Source of the DNA: Struthidea cinerea
Lineage: Eukaryota > Chordata > Aves > Passeriformes > Corcoracidae
Direction: 5' to 3'
DNA: 64,000 nt
NCBI GenBank assembly: GCA_013397865.1
Contig: VZTI01003146.1
Location: 1,441,466 to 1,505,465, forward strand
Shown here: piece by piece, positions 49,916-59,472 of the stretch
Layout of the letters: each line of letters opens with the position of its first letter
How positions within the stretch are numbered: the stretch's first letter is position 1
Made by a program: the position numbers and the translations under genes
The notes under the pieces: generated by a model
The model's input: only the letters and a program-made list of their open reading frames with translations
What the model was told of the DNA's origin: nothing
Database searches by the model: none

Positions 49916-52900
49916 AGATGGATAGTCTGAATTCCCTCCTGGGGGTACTGTCTTGCTAGTCATTGATTACAGAGTGATTTTAAGGCAGTGATATTCCAGG
50001 CTTTAGGGAGCACAGTCAGGCATCTAACTACCAGTGGGATGAATCTGAGCCTGGGAGGGAAGAAAATCGTCAGTCCAATCTTACCCTTTTGTCTGCCTAT
50101 TTGCCTGTTTTACAAGGAACCAGTATTAGTTGTTCTGCACTGCAAAACAATCAAAAGTGATGTGCTTATTCTGTCTCAGCTGCTTTAGGTCTTTCTTTTC
50201 CTTCCCCTTACTTTTTTCCCCTTCTTTATATCTGTTGCCATTATATTCTATACAATTTATTTCATATTCTACTGTTCTTGCATTAAATCTGATTTCCCTG
50301 TGATACAAAACTGTTTGAACGTATTTCTCTCAACATCTTACATCTAGCAACCTGTCTAGTTGGGCTGATTTTTTGTTGTCTTCTGTACTTTCTATTTCTT
50401 TTGCTGCTCTATTTTCTATTGTCTTTGTTTATTTTGTTTACTTCAGCAGTTTCACCTGCTCCTCGGTTCAGACCTACACCTCAAATAAAAAAAAAGCCTT
50501 TTCTTGATTGGGATCATACATGTTTATAAATACATGAGGGAAAGGGCAAGGGGCAATTTTAAAAAGTCATGCACCCAAGACGCTTCAGCTGAGATGACTG
50601 TCGCTCTGCTTCCCAGCTTTAGAGAAAAGAATGTGATGGATCACATTCATCACAACACTTTACTCCTTTCCCCCAAGCCCAGAGAGCACCCAGGGAAACC
50701 TGGCAAACTACGTTAAGGTCTCCTGAGAGATGTGAACCATTCAGCAGGAACAGATGGCATTTCTCACAGTTAGGAATCAGTACTAAGGAGAGCAGAACAA
50801 TCTCCTCTCCACAAGCCTGCCATCCCAAGGTGACAGTGTAACTGCAGGACCACTGGATATGGTTAGTTCCTGTGACTGAACCCAAGACTTAGCTGACGTA
50901 TGGACAGGAGAGAGGAAAATGTGAGTCTTCAGTCCCAGGTGATATAGATTCTGGGCACCTTCTCTTCCTTGTTCTGGTTTCTTGAGGACAAGTGTGCCAC
51001 AGGCTCCATCTGGTTCTGTAATAAAGGATAAATTATTAAAATAAATAAAATATTGATGAGATGTTCTATAAAACAGAGGGCCTTTAAAGTATTGATTAAG
51101 AATTGAGAAAGTCATAATGAGTTTTATCTGCAGAAATAATTGGGAAATAATTTTTGTGTAGTACCTCTCTTCATGGAGCAGGTAGAAGGCAATATTTAAT
51201 CCCAGGACGTGACTGTCAACTGTATAGTTTAGACACCATCCAAACACAAATTTTTACAAGGTCATTGTCCAGTCCACCCAAGAGCCTTGTGGCACCTCAT
51301 AAACAGTAATAAAACCAGTTTCACAATAGCATTAAGAAATAACTAATCACCACTATAGTAAGGACAGGACCAAGTAGGAAGATCCGCTTTCCACATCCTG
51401 CAGTGTATGTTTCACCCGATAGCTTTCAAAACCACATAGAATCAAGAGACAAAGATGGGTAAAGGCAAAAATACTGATCTCTTAAATCGTTAAAAGCAAT
51501 TAAATAGCTCTTCCTTAAATAAAGAATAAATACCTATTAATGGTTTTGGTTTAGAAAGGTATGACCTATTCTAGGTTGCTTCTTCAGAGTCAGCTGAAAC
51601 ACACATGCTTAGTAATAGCTTTAAAATTGCCAAATGTACATGATGATTTTGGCATTCATGCAATCCTTGTTATCTGCTCATAGTGGGAATCTCATCAGGC
51701 TGGTGTGTTTAGGTACCTGCAAACTGACATAACGTGCTTCCCTCTGTTGGGATATAACTGCTCTGGAGCTTCCCTTGTCATGACTTTTTCTCACAGGAAA
51801 GCACCACATTCTCTGACTCCGCAACTGCACAAACGCTTTCCCAGCTTCCCATCATGCAGGCAATTTGTCCTCAGGCTCAGCTATTTGGGACAGGCTGCAA
51901 TGAAAATCAGTTGTGGGTAGACCTGGTTCTTCCAGCTGTCTTTTAGCCCCTTCTGTTCTATGGGTCCTCTCCAGTTTTTGGAGAAAGGCACCTTCAGGGA
52001 GTGAGTCAGTCTTACCTAAGATCTAAATCAAAAGCTTGGCACTTCTAGAGGGTGAATCAGACCTAAGCTGGGCTGAATCACTCCCTGCAGCTGTCTATCA
52101 ATCTGACCAGCTGGCTAAGTCTTCCAACTGTGGTGCCTCTGAACTGCCTCCAGATTGGCTTTTTTTGAGCTTGGTTAGTCCCACAGCTAATCAAAACTTC
52201 ACCTATAAAATCCTGCATTTCTCCTTTTTGTCTCTCACCCAAAACTTACTGGTCTGCCTGTGAAGCACTTGACCTTGTATATCCCACCATGAATTCCTGA
52301 TTCTTGACTTTTACTGCTGAGGTTTTCCAGCTGCCTCATCCATCTGCAGAGCAATGAAAGAACTAGTTCTCCTGGTAGGTTTCAGTCAAATAATTCTCTT
52401 AAGGTATTTCCAGTTGAATAGGTTATTACTTCAGTTAAAGACGCACTCTTGCCCTACCTGATAGATCCATGGCAGGCCCTGCCAATTTTTGGTATCTTTC
52501 TACACATTGTGGTGATTCCCAAAACAGCAGTTCTTCACTATGACCCACAAAATAAGCAGAGGCCCAACCTATCACTGATTTAAAACTGACTTTCTATGAA
52601 CCTGATGTCACTGCATCCATTCATAATGTGTCAGAATTTACTTCACGCTCTTCTCTTCATAATTCATTAGCTCCTGTCTGTGGGTCACTATCTAGTAATC
52701 TATTAGACCAGCTGTTAATAGTGGCATTAGATACCCTCTCTATAACTTGCAATGGGAAATTCCATAAAGCAAGATCTCCGATTTAGAGGAAAGGAGTAGC
52801 AAAGGTAATACAACACTCCTGAAATATTGGTGTGGAGATGTCAAGATCCATAGGATAGGTATGTCTAGTTAGGGTTTTCTTTTTTTAGGGTTGCAAAGCC

Positions 52901-55900
52901 TGGGGCACAGATCCACGAAAGTATTTCCATTGCTAACACTGAACATTGCAGTGCCTGGCTTTCAAACCCTTCATTCCTGATTTAACGACACTTTGGAGGG
53001 TTGGGTGCTAAGGAACAGAATTCACTAGAGCCAGCATGCTGAGAAGAGAGCTACTTAAATTAGCCAATAGGAGAAAACAACAGGAGGGATGAGTTTTAAA
53101 TCACATCTCTCTTGGGGATTGAATGCCTTAATTTGACTTCATGGAGATTAGTTTGCAGGCTGCATTGCCTGTGCAGGGAGGAAAGTGTTTGAAGGCTCTT
53201 TAGCAAAGGCATGACGAAGCCCAATCGTTAGAAAACAGGAGTAAAATATCAAACTGGAAGCAAAGTGCATGTTTTAAAGAATCAGGATAATTAACTGCTG
53301 AATTAGCTTATCAAGAGATATAACACATTTTCCACCTGCTGAGTGGCATCTTGCATTCTGAATTTCTCCGTCAATACCGAAAACAACTAAAATGCATGTG
53401 TATGGTTCAGGAATTACTGGCTGATAATGTTTGTCAGGAGCTTAGTGCGTATCACCATAATCTACCATCTCCTGTCTTTTAAACAGATTAATCTGCTTTT
53501 ACCAGGGCTAAATTTGGCCTCACTCCTATTCCTGAGAGATCAGTGATGTTTTGATATAGAATAATGTGAGTTAGAGATCATATCAGCTCATCTTGTCATC
53601 TCTCTGCAGCCATTGCAGGACTGTCCTTTATTTTTCTGTTCATTAGTACTTTGACCTGGGCTTTTTTATGTATTAATTGTTTCTATTGTTCCCCCTGGGA
53701 TTATTCAGCAGTCTATTAGAGCTCATTACTAGAACATTTTGAACATATAAATTGTCCTTCAAATCCTCTGCTCACTTACCTGTCATTTCTTTAAAGCCAC
53801 ACCCCCTATGGATCCAGCGCTCCCTCTCTTTTTGCTGATTATTTTTTGGCTAGAGATACACTAGCCATAGATATTAAAGCTACACTTCTTATTCAATTCA
53901 AATTTACCTCTCATTCTGGATCTGAGAGCCTGGTCCACATTCATTTTTTGGTCTTGCAGTGCCACAACAGGATCCCTGGGAAAACCCTGTCACCAGCTGT
54001 CTGCAGTCCAGTCCCAGTGCTTCCCCACTGTGTCCTCTACAAGGTACATGTGCTGCTGACTGTGACACCTGAAGCTTTGAGTTTTGTGGTCTAGAGGATC
54101 AGCAAAATTACCCATGTTTGCTGGATGCTGCTTTCCCCACAGTATACCCAAACTCTGTATGCTGGGGCACGCATTTGGGACAAGATGAACCCCATCAAAT
54201 GCAACAGCCTGATTTTGGCCAAATTAGATCTTTTAATCTTTCCTGCATGATTGCATAACCTCAGGTGGAAGAAACTTGTAATTGCATTGGCTTTTCTCTT
54301 CAGTGCATTGCATTGCAGACTCGTAACTCATTTATTCATTCCCACCATCCATCTCTCACCAGTCAGCTCTTCAAGTATTTCCCTTTCCTAAAAAAAAAAT
54401 TTAGTTTCAGATGAGTTTTCCCCTGTGTGCATTTTCCCAGGCTGAATCTAATTTTGTTTTATTTTCAAACTCTATTTCTTTCTCAGCTTTGACAGTTACG
54501 GGGCAAGTACAAGAAGCTACATGGAATTAAATGCAATCTACACTACTTCTCTTTTCTCCTTGGGATTTGCAACAATTTCTGGTTTTGTATCACCTGTGAA
54601 TGTAATTAACTCAATCTTTATTTTGGATCAGGGTTATAACTGCTCAGTGAAGAGATGGCCATGGTGAGATCTGAATAGATTTAATCTCTCAACTAAGGGA
54701 GGGATTTTCTTTCTAACAAGAAATTATTTTAGCAGTATGTTTATTTATGTGAGATTCTTAGGTCTGTTTTTATGTCACACAACAACGTTTTCTGTGTGAA
54801 CTGACAGCAAGCTTTCTTCCTTTTTTTTTTCACTACTTTTGCCTTGAAGTGAAAAGTGATTAGATTTGTAAGCCTGATGCACACTGTAAAATGCTATAAT
54901 GATAATTTCTTGTGACTTTGTTATCAGATTTGTGCTTTCAGGGTTGTTGGTTTGTTGGGTTTTTTTTATTTCTCCCTGAAGGGGAGGGTGGGTACAATGT
55001 CAGTGATGCCAGCAGCTACTCCTGCAGCCATCCCCTGCAACACCAGCTGTGCTGAGCCCTGTGCCCAGAGCCACCAGCCGCTTGCTTTGGCAGAGAGGTG
55101 CTGCTGAGCTGCCATCTCAGGGCCAGCAGAGGGAGCAAAAAACATTGTGTTCAGGAGCAGCATTTAGAGTTTTACTCATTAAGTATCATCTGTTTAAGCG
55201 AAAAGTTTTCCTTTTTACTCTCAAAGGGATGTTATTTTTTTGCTCTTACACCTATCCTAGAATTGTCTCACCTAGGAAATTCCTGCTCCTTCCATAGGAC
55301 AGTCGCAAACCTTTAAGGCCGTAGGCTGTAGAAAATTAGAGTCAGCTGCTATGTCCCATCTTATGTCTGTGGGAGCAACACGAAATGGAAGCAGTGCTGC
55401 AGTACCAGTGGTAAATCTTATAATGCAGCTGCTATGGAGTAAAAATACATGGAGATTGGGAAAGATGATGACTGAGCGTACTGCAATGTGCAAGCACCAC
55501 GTCTCATGTTCTCTTTGAAGTTTCTTAGAACTTTGTGTACACCAGCAATAGTAAGTGAGCGGAGCAGTGCTGAGGATTGCTGAGACTCCTTCTCCACACT
55601 CTAGACTTCCCGTAGCTGGGGACAGAGGCAGCCTACCCGTGCAGCACTGGACAATACCAGCAAACTGGGTGGAGTTCCTGTGTTTATGTCTGGTCACAGC
55701 TGCAACAGCCTGGATTTGATCTTGTGTTCTCTATTGTGTGTGTTGCAGTCACTTTTTCAACATCTTAGACAGCTCTTTGTGCCAAGGGTCACCTTGCTGC
55801 CTTACTGTGAAGTGCTGAAGGCAGCAGAGTCCCTATACCTAATGGAGAAATAATTATTATAATTAAAAGCATCCAATCACCAGTTTGGTTACCTTCACAG

Positions 55901-55949
55901 GAGGTCAGCCTCTGAGCCTGAGATTCATGATGGTCGTGCTACTAAGTAA
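49916..55949. other. Unique non-coding sequence with a candidate regulatory stretch at 53.05-53.80 kb
   Basis: No gene recognised. The 154-codon minus frame at 50783-51247 has no recognised domain. A palindrome lies at 50629-50648. The 51.95-52.35 kb part has a CCTATAAAATCC box without other promoter evidence. The 54.97-55.70 kb part is somewhat GC-richer with overlapping frames on both strands and no domain. Confidence 0.5.
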
Positions 55950-55953
55950 ACTC
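55950..55953. repeat. Target-site duplication ACTC (left copy)
   Basis: ACTC directly precedes the TGTCATGG end of the outer LTR and recurs directly after its CA end at 57655-57658. The match extends to AACTC if the terminal A of the LTR is counted, so 4 or 5 bp cannot be told apart. Confidence 0.65.
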
Positions 55954-56189
55954 TGTCATGGTTTAGCATAGTTTGGGTTTTTAGTTAAGGAGGGGCTCCA
56001 CCAGCCACGGAAGTGATTGTTTGCAAAGAGGTGCTTACAGCTTCCTCTAGACCCAATAGCACCACTCAACTGGCTAGTTTGAATATTGGCAACATTTTAA
56101 AGCCACTTAAGAAGCTTGACACGCCTCTGTGATCCACATTTAAGAACGAACAAACCCCGGGAAAGCTCTCTTGCTTACGGCTTTTGGCC

Positions 56190-56480
56190 AGGGAACTTGG
56201 TGAGGGGGGGGCCTGCGGTGCAGCCCAGCGGGGCCAGGCCGGGCCCTGCTCGGCGCAGCCTGGCCGGATCAGCCGCGGCGCGGCTTGGCTGAGATCTCAG
56301 CCGCTTCTGCTTGCTGGACACCCGGCGCAGCCCCCTCAGTGCGGGCCGGGCCCTGCTCCGCACCCTGGAGCTGCCCGGCCCTGTTCCATCCGCGGCCCTG
56401 CTCCATCCGCGGCCCTGCTCCGTGCAGGCGGCCCTGCGGCGCGGCTCGGCCAGGCTGGCCCTCACCTACTGCGGCCGAAT
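56190..56480 (+). promoter_or_regulatory. CpG-dense GC-rich block of the outer LTR
   Basis: Strongly GC-rich with many CG dinucleotides, unlike the AT-rich surroundings. It includes a 17-bp unit (CTCCATCCGCGGCCCTG) repeated in tandem at 56384-56417. Open frames in all phases here are a by-product of the base composition. It may be the promoter-proximal or R-region part of the LTR; that is inference from its position between U3 and the poly(A) signal. Confidence 0.6.
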
Positions 56481-56626
56481 TTCATCTGAGGCCGCTGCCC
56501 TGGAAAGATCCTGTGACCAACAGAGATAAGCGAATTCCAGTTGCAAGGCCCGGGTGAGATTAACTCTTTTAGTGCTGTAAGATTCGTCCAGAACAGATGA
56601 AGCCTGCAGACATCAATCCTCTCCCA

Positions 56627-56968
56627 NNNNNNNNNNNNNNNNNNNNNNNNNNNNNNNNNNNNNNNNNNNNNNNNNNNNNNNNNNNNNNNNNNNNNNNNNN
56701 NNNNNNNNNNNNNNNNNNNNNNNNNNNNNNNNNNNNNNNNNNNNNNNNNNNNNNNNNNNNNNNNNNNNNNNNNNNNNNNNNNNNNNNNNNNNNNNNNNNN
56801 NNNNNNNNNNNNNNNNNNNNNNNNNNNNNNNNNNNNNNNNNNNNNNNNNNNNNNNNNNNNNNNNNNNNNNNNNNNNNNNNNNNNNNNNNNNNNNNNNNNN
56901 NNNNNNNNNNNNNNNNNNNNNNNNNNNNNNNNNNNNNNNNNNNNNNNNNNNNNNNNNNNNNNNNNNNN
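56627..56968. other. Assembly gap (342 N)
   Basis: An uninterrupted run of N, inside the outer LTR and right of its GC-rich block. The true length may differ from 342. The X-filled frames that cross it are artefacts. Confidence 0.99.
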
Positions 56969-57162
56969 ATGTCTCCATAGCATGAGCAAGAGAGACTCCT
57001 CTCCCTAAGTGAACTGAAAAAGAGATTATTATAGAGGTGGTAAACTGACTGAAAAAATCTCAAGAGTTGTCTTTTTACATTGTCAGTGGGAGAAGAGAGA
57101 AAAGGGGGGGGGAAGTGTTCTGAAGGTTTTTTCTGACTTTTTTTCTTTCTTTTAAGTCTGTT

Positions 57163-57168
57163 AATAAA
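57163..57168 (+). terminator. Poly(A) signal AATAAA of the outer LTR
   Basis: AATAAA in a T-rich context (GTTAATAAACTTTTT), about 100 bp before the U5 end of the outer LTR. Confidence 0.6.
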
Positions 57169-57264
57169 CTTTTTTATATTCTTTTAAGTTTTGTGCCTGC
57201 TTTGCTTTCTCCTAATTCTTATCTCACAGAAGGAAAATAAGCAAATAATGAATTTTGAACTAAA

Positions 57265-57270
57265 CCACTA
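57265..57270. repeat. Target-site duplication CCACTA (left copy of the inner LTR)
   Basis: CCACTA is part of the outer LTR's U5 end. It is duplicated at 57647-57652 on the other side of the inserted LTR. Six bp is typical of ERVK-type integration. Confidence 0.8.
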
Positions 57271-57646
57271 TGTGGATGCTGAAAAGCTTTGGTAGAGAAA
57301 TCTTTCAGCTTTTCTGCAGCGTTCTGTGAGAACTTTGCAGTTCTCACAGAGGCTATGAAAAACACTGATATGGGTTTTGTAAACTAACTCTTTATCTTGC
57401 ACCTGGGTTTGTTATGCAAGATTGTTACGGTTTTAGCTTTCTGATATTTTGGAATAAGTGTCTTAGAGCTTGACCAATCCCCTCAAGGGGTGGATGGCCG
57501 AGCACCCCATTGTCTTATGCCATTCAACACACTCTTTGCGAACCCTGTTTTAAAAGATGAATTAATTAATTAATAAAGATTCAGAACTGCTTCCCTTCTG
57601 AACTTAGACGTGACATTCCTCGTCGTCAGTGTCACTCACAGTGACA
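57271..57646 (+). mobile_element. Second solo LTR inserted into the outer LTR, 6-bp TSD
   Basis: The element begins TGTGGATGCTG and ends CACAGTGACA, with the 6-bp duplication CCACTA on both sides. Length is 376 bp. A TATA-like TTTTAAAAG lies at about 57549-57557 and an AATAAA signal at 57572-57577, giving plus orientation with a very short R and about 70 bp of U5. No internal retroviral sequence is present, so it is a solo LTR. It went in only 2 bp before the end of the outer LTR, so it is the younger of the two. A perfect 12-bp hairpin lies in its U3 (57323-57350). The 6-bp duplication suggests an ERVK-like family. Confidence 0.82.
57572..57577 (+). terminator. Poly(A) signal AATAAA of the inner LTR
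   Basis: AATAAA directly after a run of ATTA units, about 20 bp after the TATA-like box. If both boxes are real the R region would be extremely short, so one of them may not be the functional signal. Confidence 0.5.
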
Positions 57647-57652
57647 CCACTA
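57647..57652. repeat. Target-site duplication CCACTA (right copy of the inner LTR)
   Basis: Identical to 57265-57270. It is followed by CA (end of the outer LTR) and then ACTC (right target duplication of the outer LTR). Confidence 0.8.
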
Positions 57653-57654
57653 CA

Positions 57655-57658
57655 ACTC
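57655..57658. repeat. Target-site duplication ACTC (right copy of the outer LTR)
   Basis: Identical to 55950-55953 and directly adjacent to the displaced CA end of the outer LTR. Confidence 0.65.
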
Positions 57659-59283
57659 ATATACTCAGCAAATATCTGCCCTTTGTTCTTCTACCCATTA
57701 TGTGGCATGGGGCAAACACAAACACTTTCTCTAAACTTTTCAAAGAGCTTGTTAGAGAAGCATGGAGTCAAGCCTGGTAAAGTGCAGGAAGAGTAGAACT
57801 CTGCAAATAATTACTTCAGAGTTTGTCCTTTCCCATTCAGAATTCTGGATGCAAATGCTGTGTGTATACTTTACATTTATCTCCCTTCTAAATGCCATAT
57901 GCTGTTGATTGGAGCCATAAACATAACAACTGGTCTAAACAGAGCTGAACAAGCCCTTGGGATTTCCTCATGAATGCAATTGCAGAGTTTTGCCACAGAA
58001 TTAAGAAAAGCCAAACATTGGATTAATAAGCTGAGAGGCCATTTTGTGCCTGGATATGTTCATGGTGGAAGGATTTCTGGTAGAATTTAGGAAGGCTGGC
58101 ATTGGTTAAAATAGATATGCCTTAGGAAGGTATCCAGGAGAAAACCTGGCCTTCTATATGAAAGGAGAAGGATAGGATGTCGTAATAAGACAGTATTGAA
58201 CAAGGCTGTTTGCTTTCTGGTGACGATCAAATGGATTTCTAAACCTTTAATGAAGTCAGCAAGGATGCTGAAAGATAACCTGAAGGAGACTTCTGGAACC
58301 AAAGTGCTGGGTCCTGACTGCAAATTCAGGTACCTAAGCCAGGTGAATGCCTATTTGATTACAGATCATCATCATCATCCACAAAAAAGATTCTTTTCTA
58401 CTTCTGCAAGGCTCTGCAAAGTGGCCCAGAAAAAGGTCGGATGAGGTAGAGATCGCTATGTTTAATTTCTCTGATTTTGTCACTGCTTTTCTGTTTTTCG
58501 CAGGATGACCCACTTCTCTTTTGCTGAAGAGGTGTATAAGGTGGAGTATAAAATGAAGATTGCAAGATGCTAAGAGAGTGGTAATTGCCAGTCAAGTGTG
58601 GCAGATAGACATTACTGACACAGAAACTGTATGGCATAACCTAGTCCCTGAACAGAGATACAGCAATAGAAATAGCAAATGTGAAGCAAAATCCAAATGT
58701 AATAAAACTTTTGGCATTCTTCTTGCATGTGGGCTTTAAAAAATATGCATATTCCTCACTTCAAGGAAAAGCTACATTAAATATGTCACAACCTTCAGCT
58801 TTTCAGAGCACATTTAAAGGGTGGAACTGAATGAATACGGTCAAAGTACATAGTGCTTGGCACAGAAGCAATTAAGGTAGGTTTTTCCTAGTTTCTGAAA
58901 ATGTGAAATGTGTGAGAAAATAGGAAAATTAACACTTTAACCTCCACAGTCCACCTGGAAAGCACTGCAAAAATTTTAGTTGTATTATTAATAAAATTGA
59001 TCTAAGCTAGATCATGAGTAGACAAAATCAAATAAATGAGACGAAGATTTCTCCAGCCAGCCTGAACTCTGCATTTATAGGAATCTGGATGGAGAAAGCT
59101 GAGGATCAGTGCAGTCATCTCTAAAACAGCTAGAAATCTTGACAAAGTACCTGGAAAGAGAACAAATGAGAAACAGCTGTAGCTTTCACTCTTTGCCAAA
59201 CATACCCAAAGCTTGATTCCTAACTTCATTTAGTCCTGGTTACTGCTTAGAGATAAATAGCACAGGAGAAAAATTATAATAAA
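57659..59283. other. Unique non-coding sequence, no gene recognised
   Basis: I see no gene or mobile element. Frames of 75-82 codons on both strands at 58.1-58.6 kb have no domain. A short (ATC)n run lies at about 58366-58378. Confidence 0.5.
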
Positions 59284-59472
59284 ATCATAGAATTATAGAA
59301 GACTTTGGGTTAAAAGGGACCTTTAAAGGCCACTTAGCCCAACGCCCCTGCAATGACCAGGGATATCTTCAACTAGATCAGGTTTCTCAGAGCCCCATCC
59401 AACCTGACCTTGAATGTTTCCAGGATGGGGTATCCATCCACATCTCTGGGCAACCTGTTCTAGTTCAGCACC
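59284..59472 (-). mobile_element. CR1 LINE 3' fragment, minus strand
   Basis: The plus strand begins ATCATAGAATTATAGAAGAC and then TTGGGTTAAAAGGGACCTTT, followed by CAACGCCCCTGCAATGACCA, TTCAACTAGATCAGGTTTCT and GGGCAACCTGTTCTAG. This is the reverse complement of the avian CR1 3' UTR. Only about 190 bp is present and no RT is included. The copy is diverged but clear. Confidence 0.9.

Larger units (their letters stand above)
55954..57654 (+). mobile_element. Endogenous retrovirus LTR (outer element), GC-rich, gapped and interrupted by a second LTR
   Basis: The outer LTR starts TGTCATGGTTTA at 55954. Its U5 ends GAACTAAACCACTA at 57270, and the last two bases CA are displaced to 57653-57654 by a second LTR. 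TGTCATGGTTTA and the reverse complement of TAAACCACTACA form an imperfect inverted repeat. A poly(A) signal AATAAA lies at 57163-57168 followed by about 100 bp of U5, so it reads on the plus strand. The 56190-56480 part is a CpG-dense, GC-rich block next to a 342-base run of N. Without the insertion the LTR would be about 1.32 kb including the gap. No PBS or retroviral gene follows, so it is a solo LTR. The 4-5-bp flanking duplication and the U5 style suggest an ERVL-like songbird family; this is inference. Confidence 0.8.

Noticed and set aside
50783..51247. 154-codon minus-strand frame, with a TTTATTACAG acceptor-like site before a TEPDGACGTLVLKK stretch
   Set aside because: A frame of this length is expected a few times by chance in 64 kb. 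No domain or family is recognised, and no matching donor site or neighbouring exon was found.
52190..52230. CCTATAAAATCC box as a possible promoter
   Set aside because: A TATA-like box alone in AT-rich DNA is uninformative. No CpG island, LTR edge or exon is associated.
55272..55697. 141-codon minus-strand frame
   Set aside because: No recognisable domain, no promoter or splice context, and it lies in slightly GC-richer sequence where stops are rarer.
56175..56557. Several overlapping Ala/Arg/Pro-rich frames on both strands
   Set aside because: All phases are open because of the GC-rich composition of the LTR block. Frames crossing 56627-56968 are built on N.
57423..57654. A separate short LTR starting at TGTTACGG (57423) and ending CACTACA
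   Set aside because: No target duplication fits those ends. The boundaries 57271-57646 give a perfect 6-bp duplication and also explain the missing end of the outer LTR.
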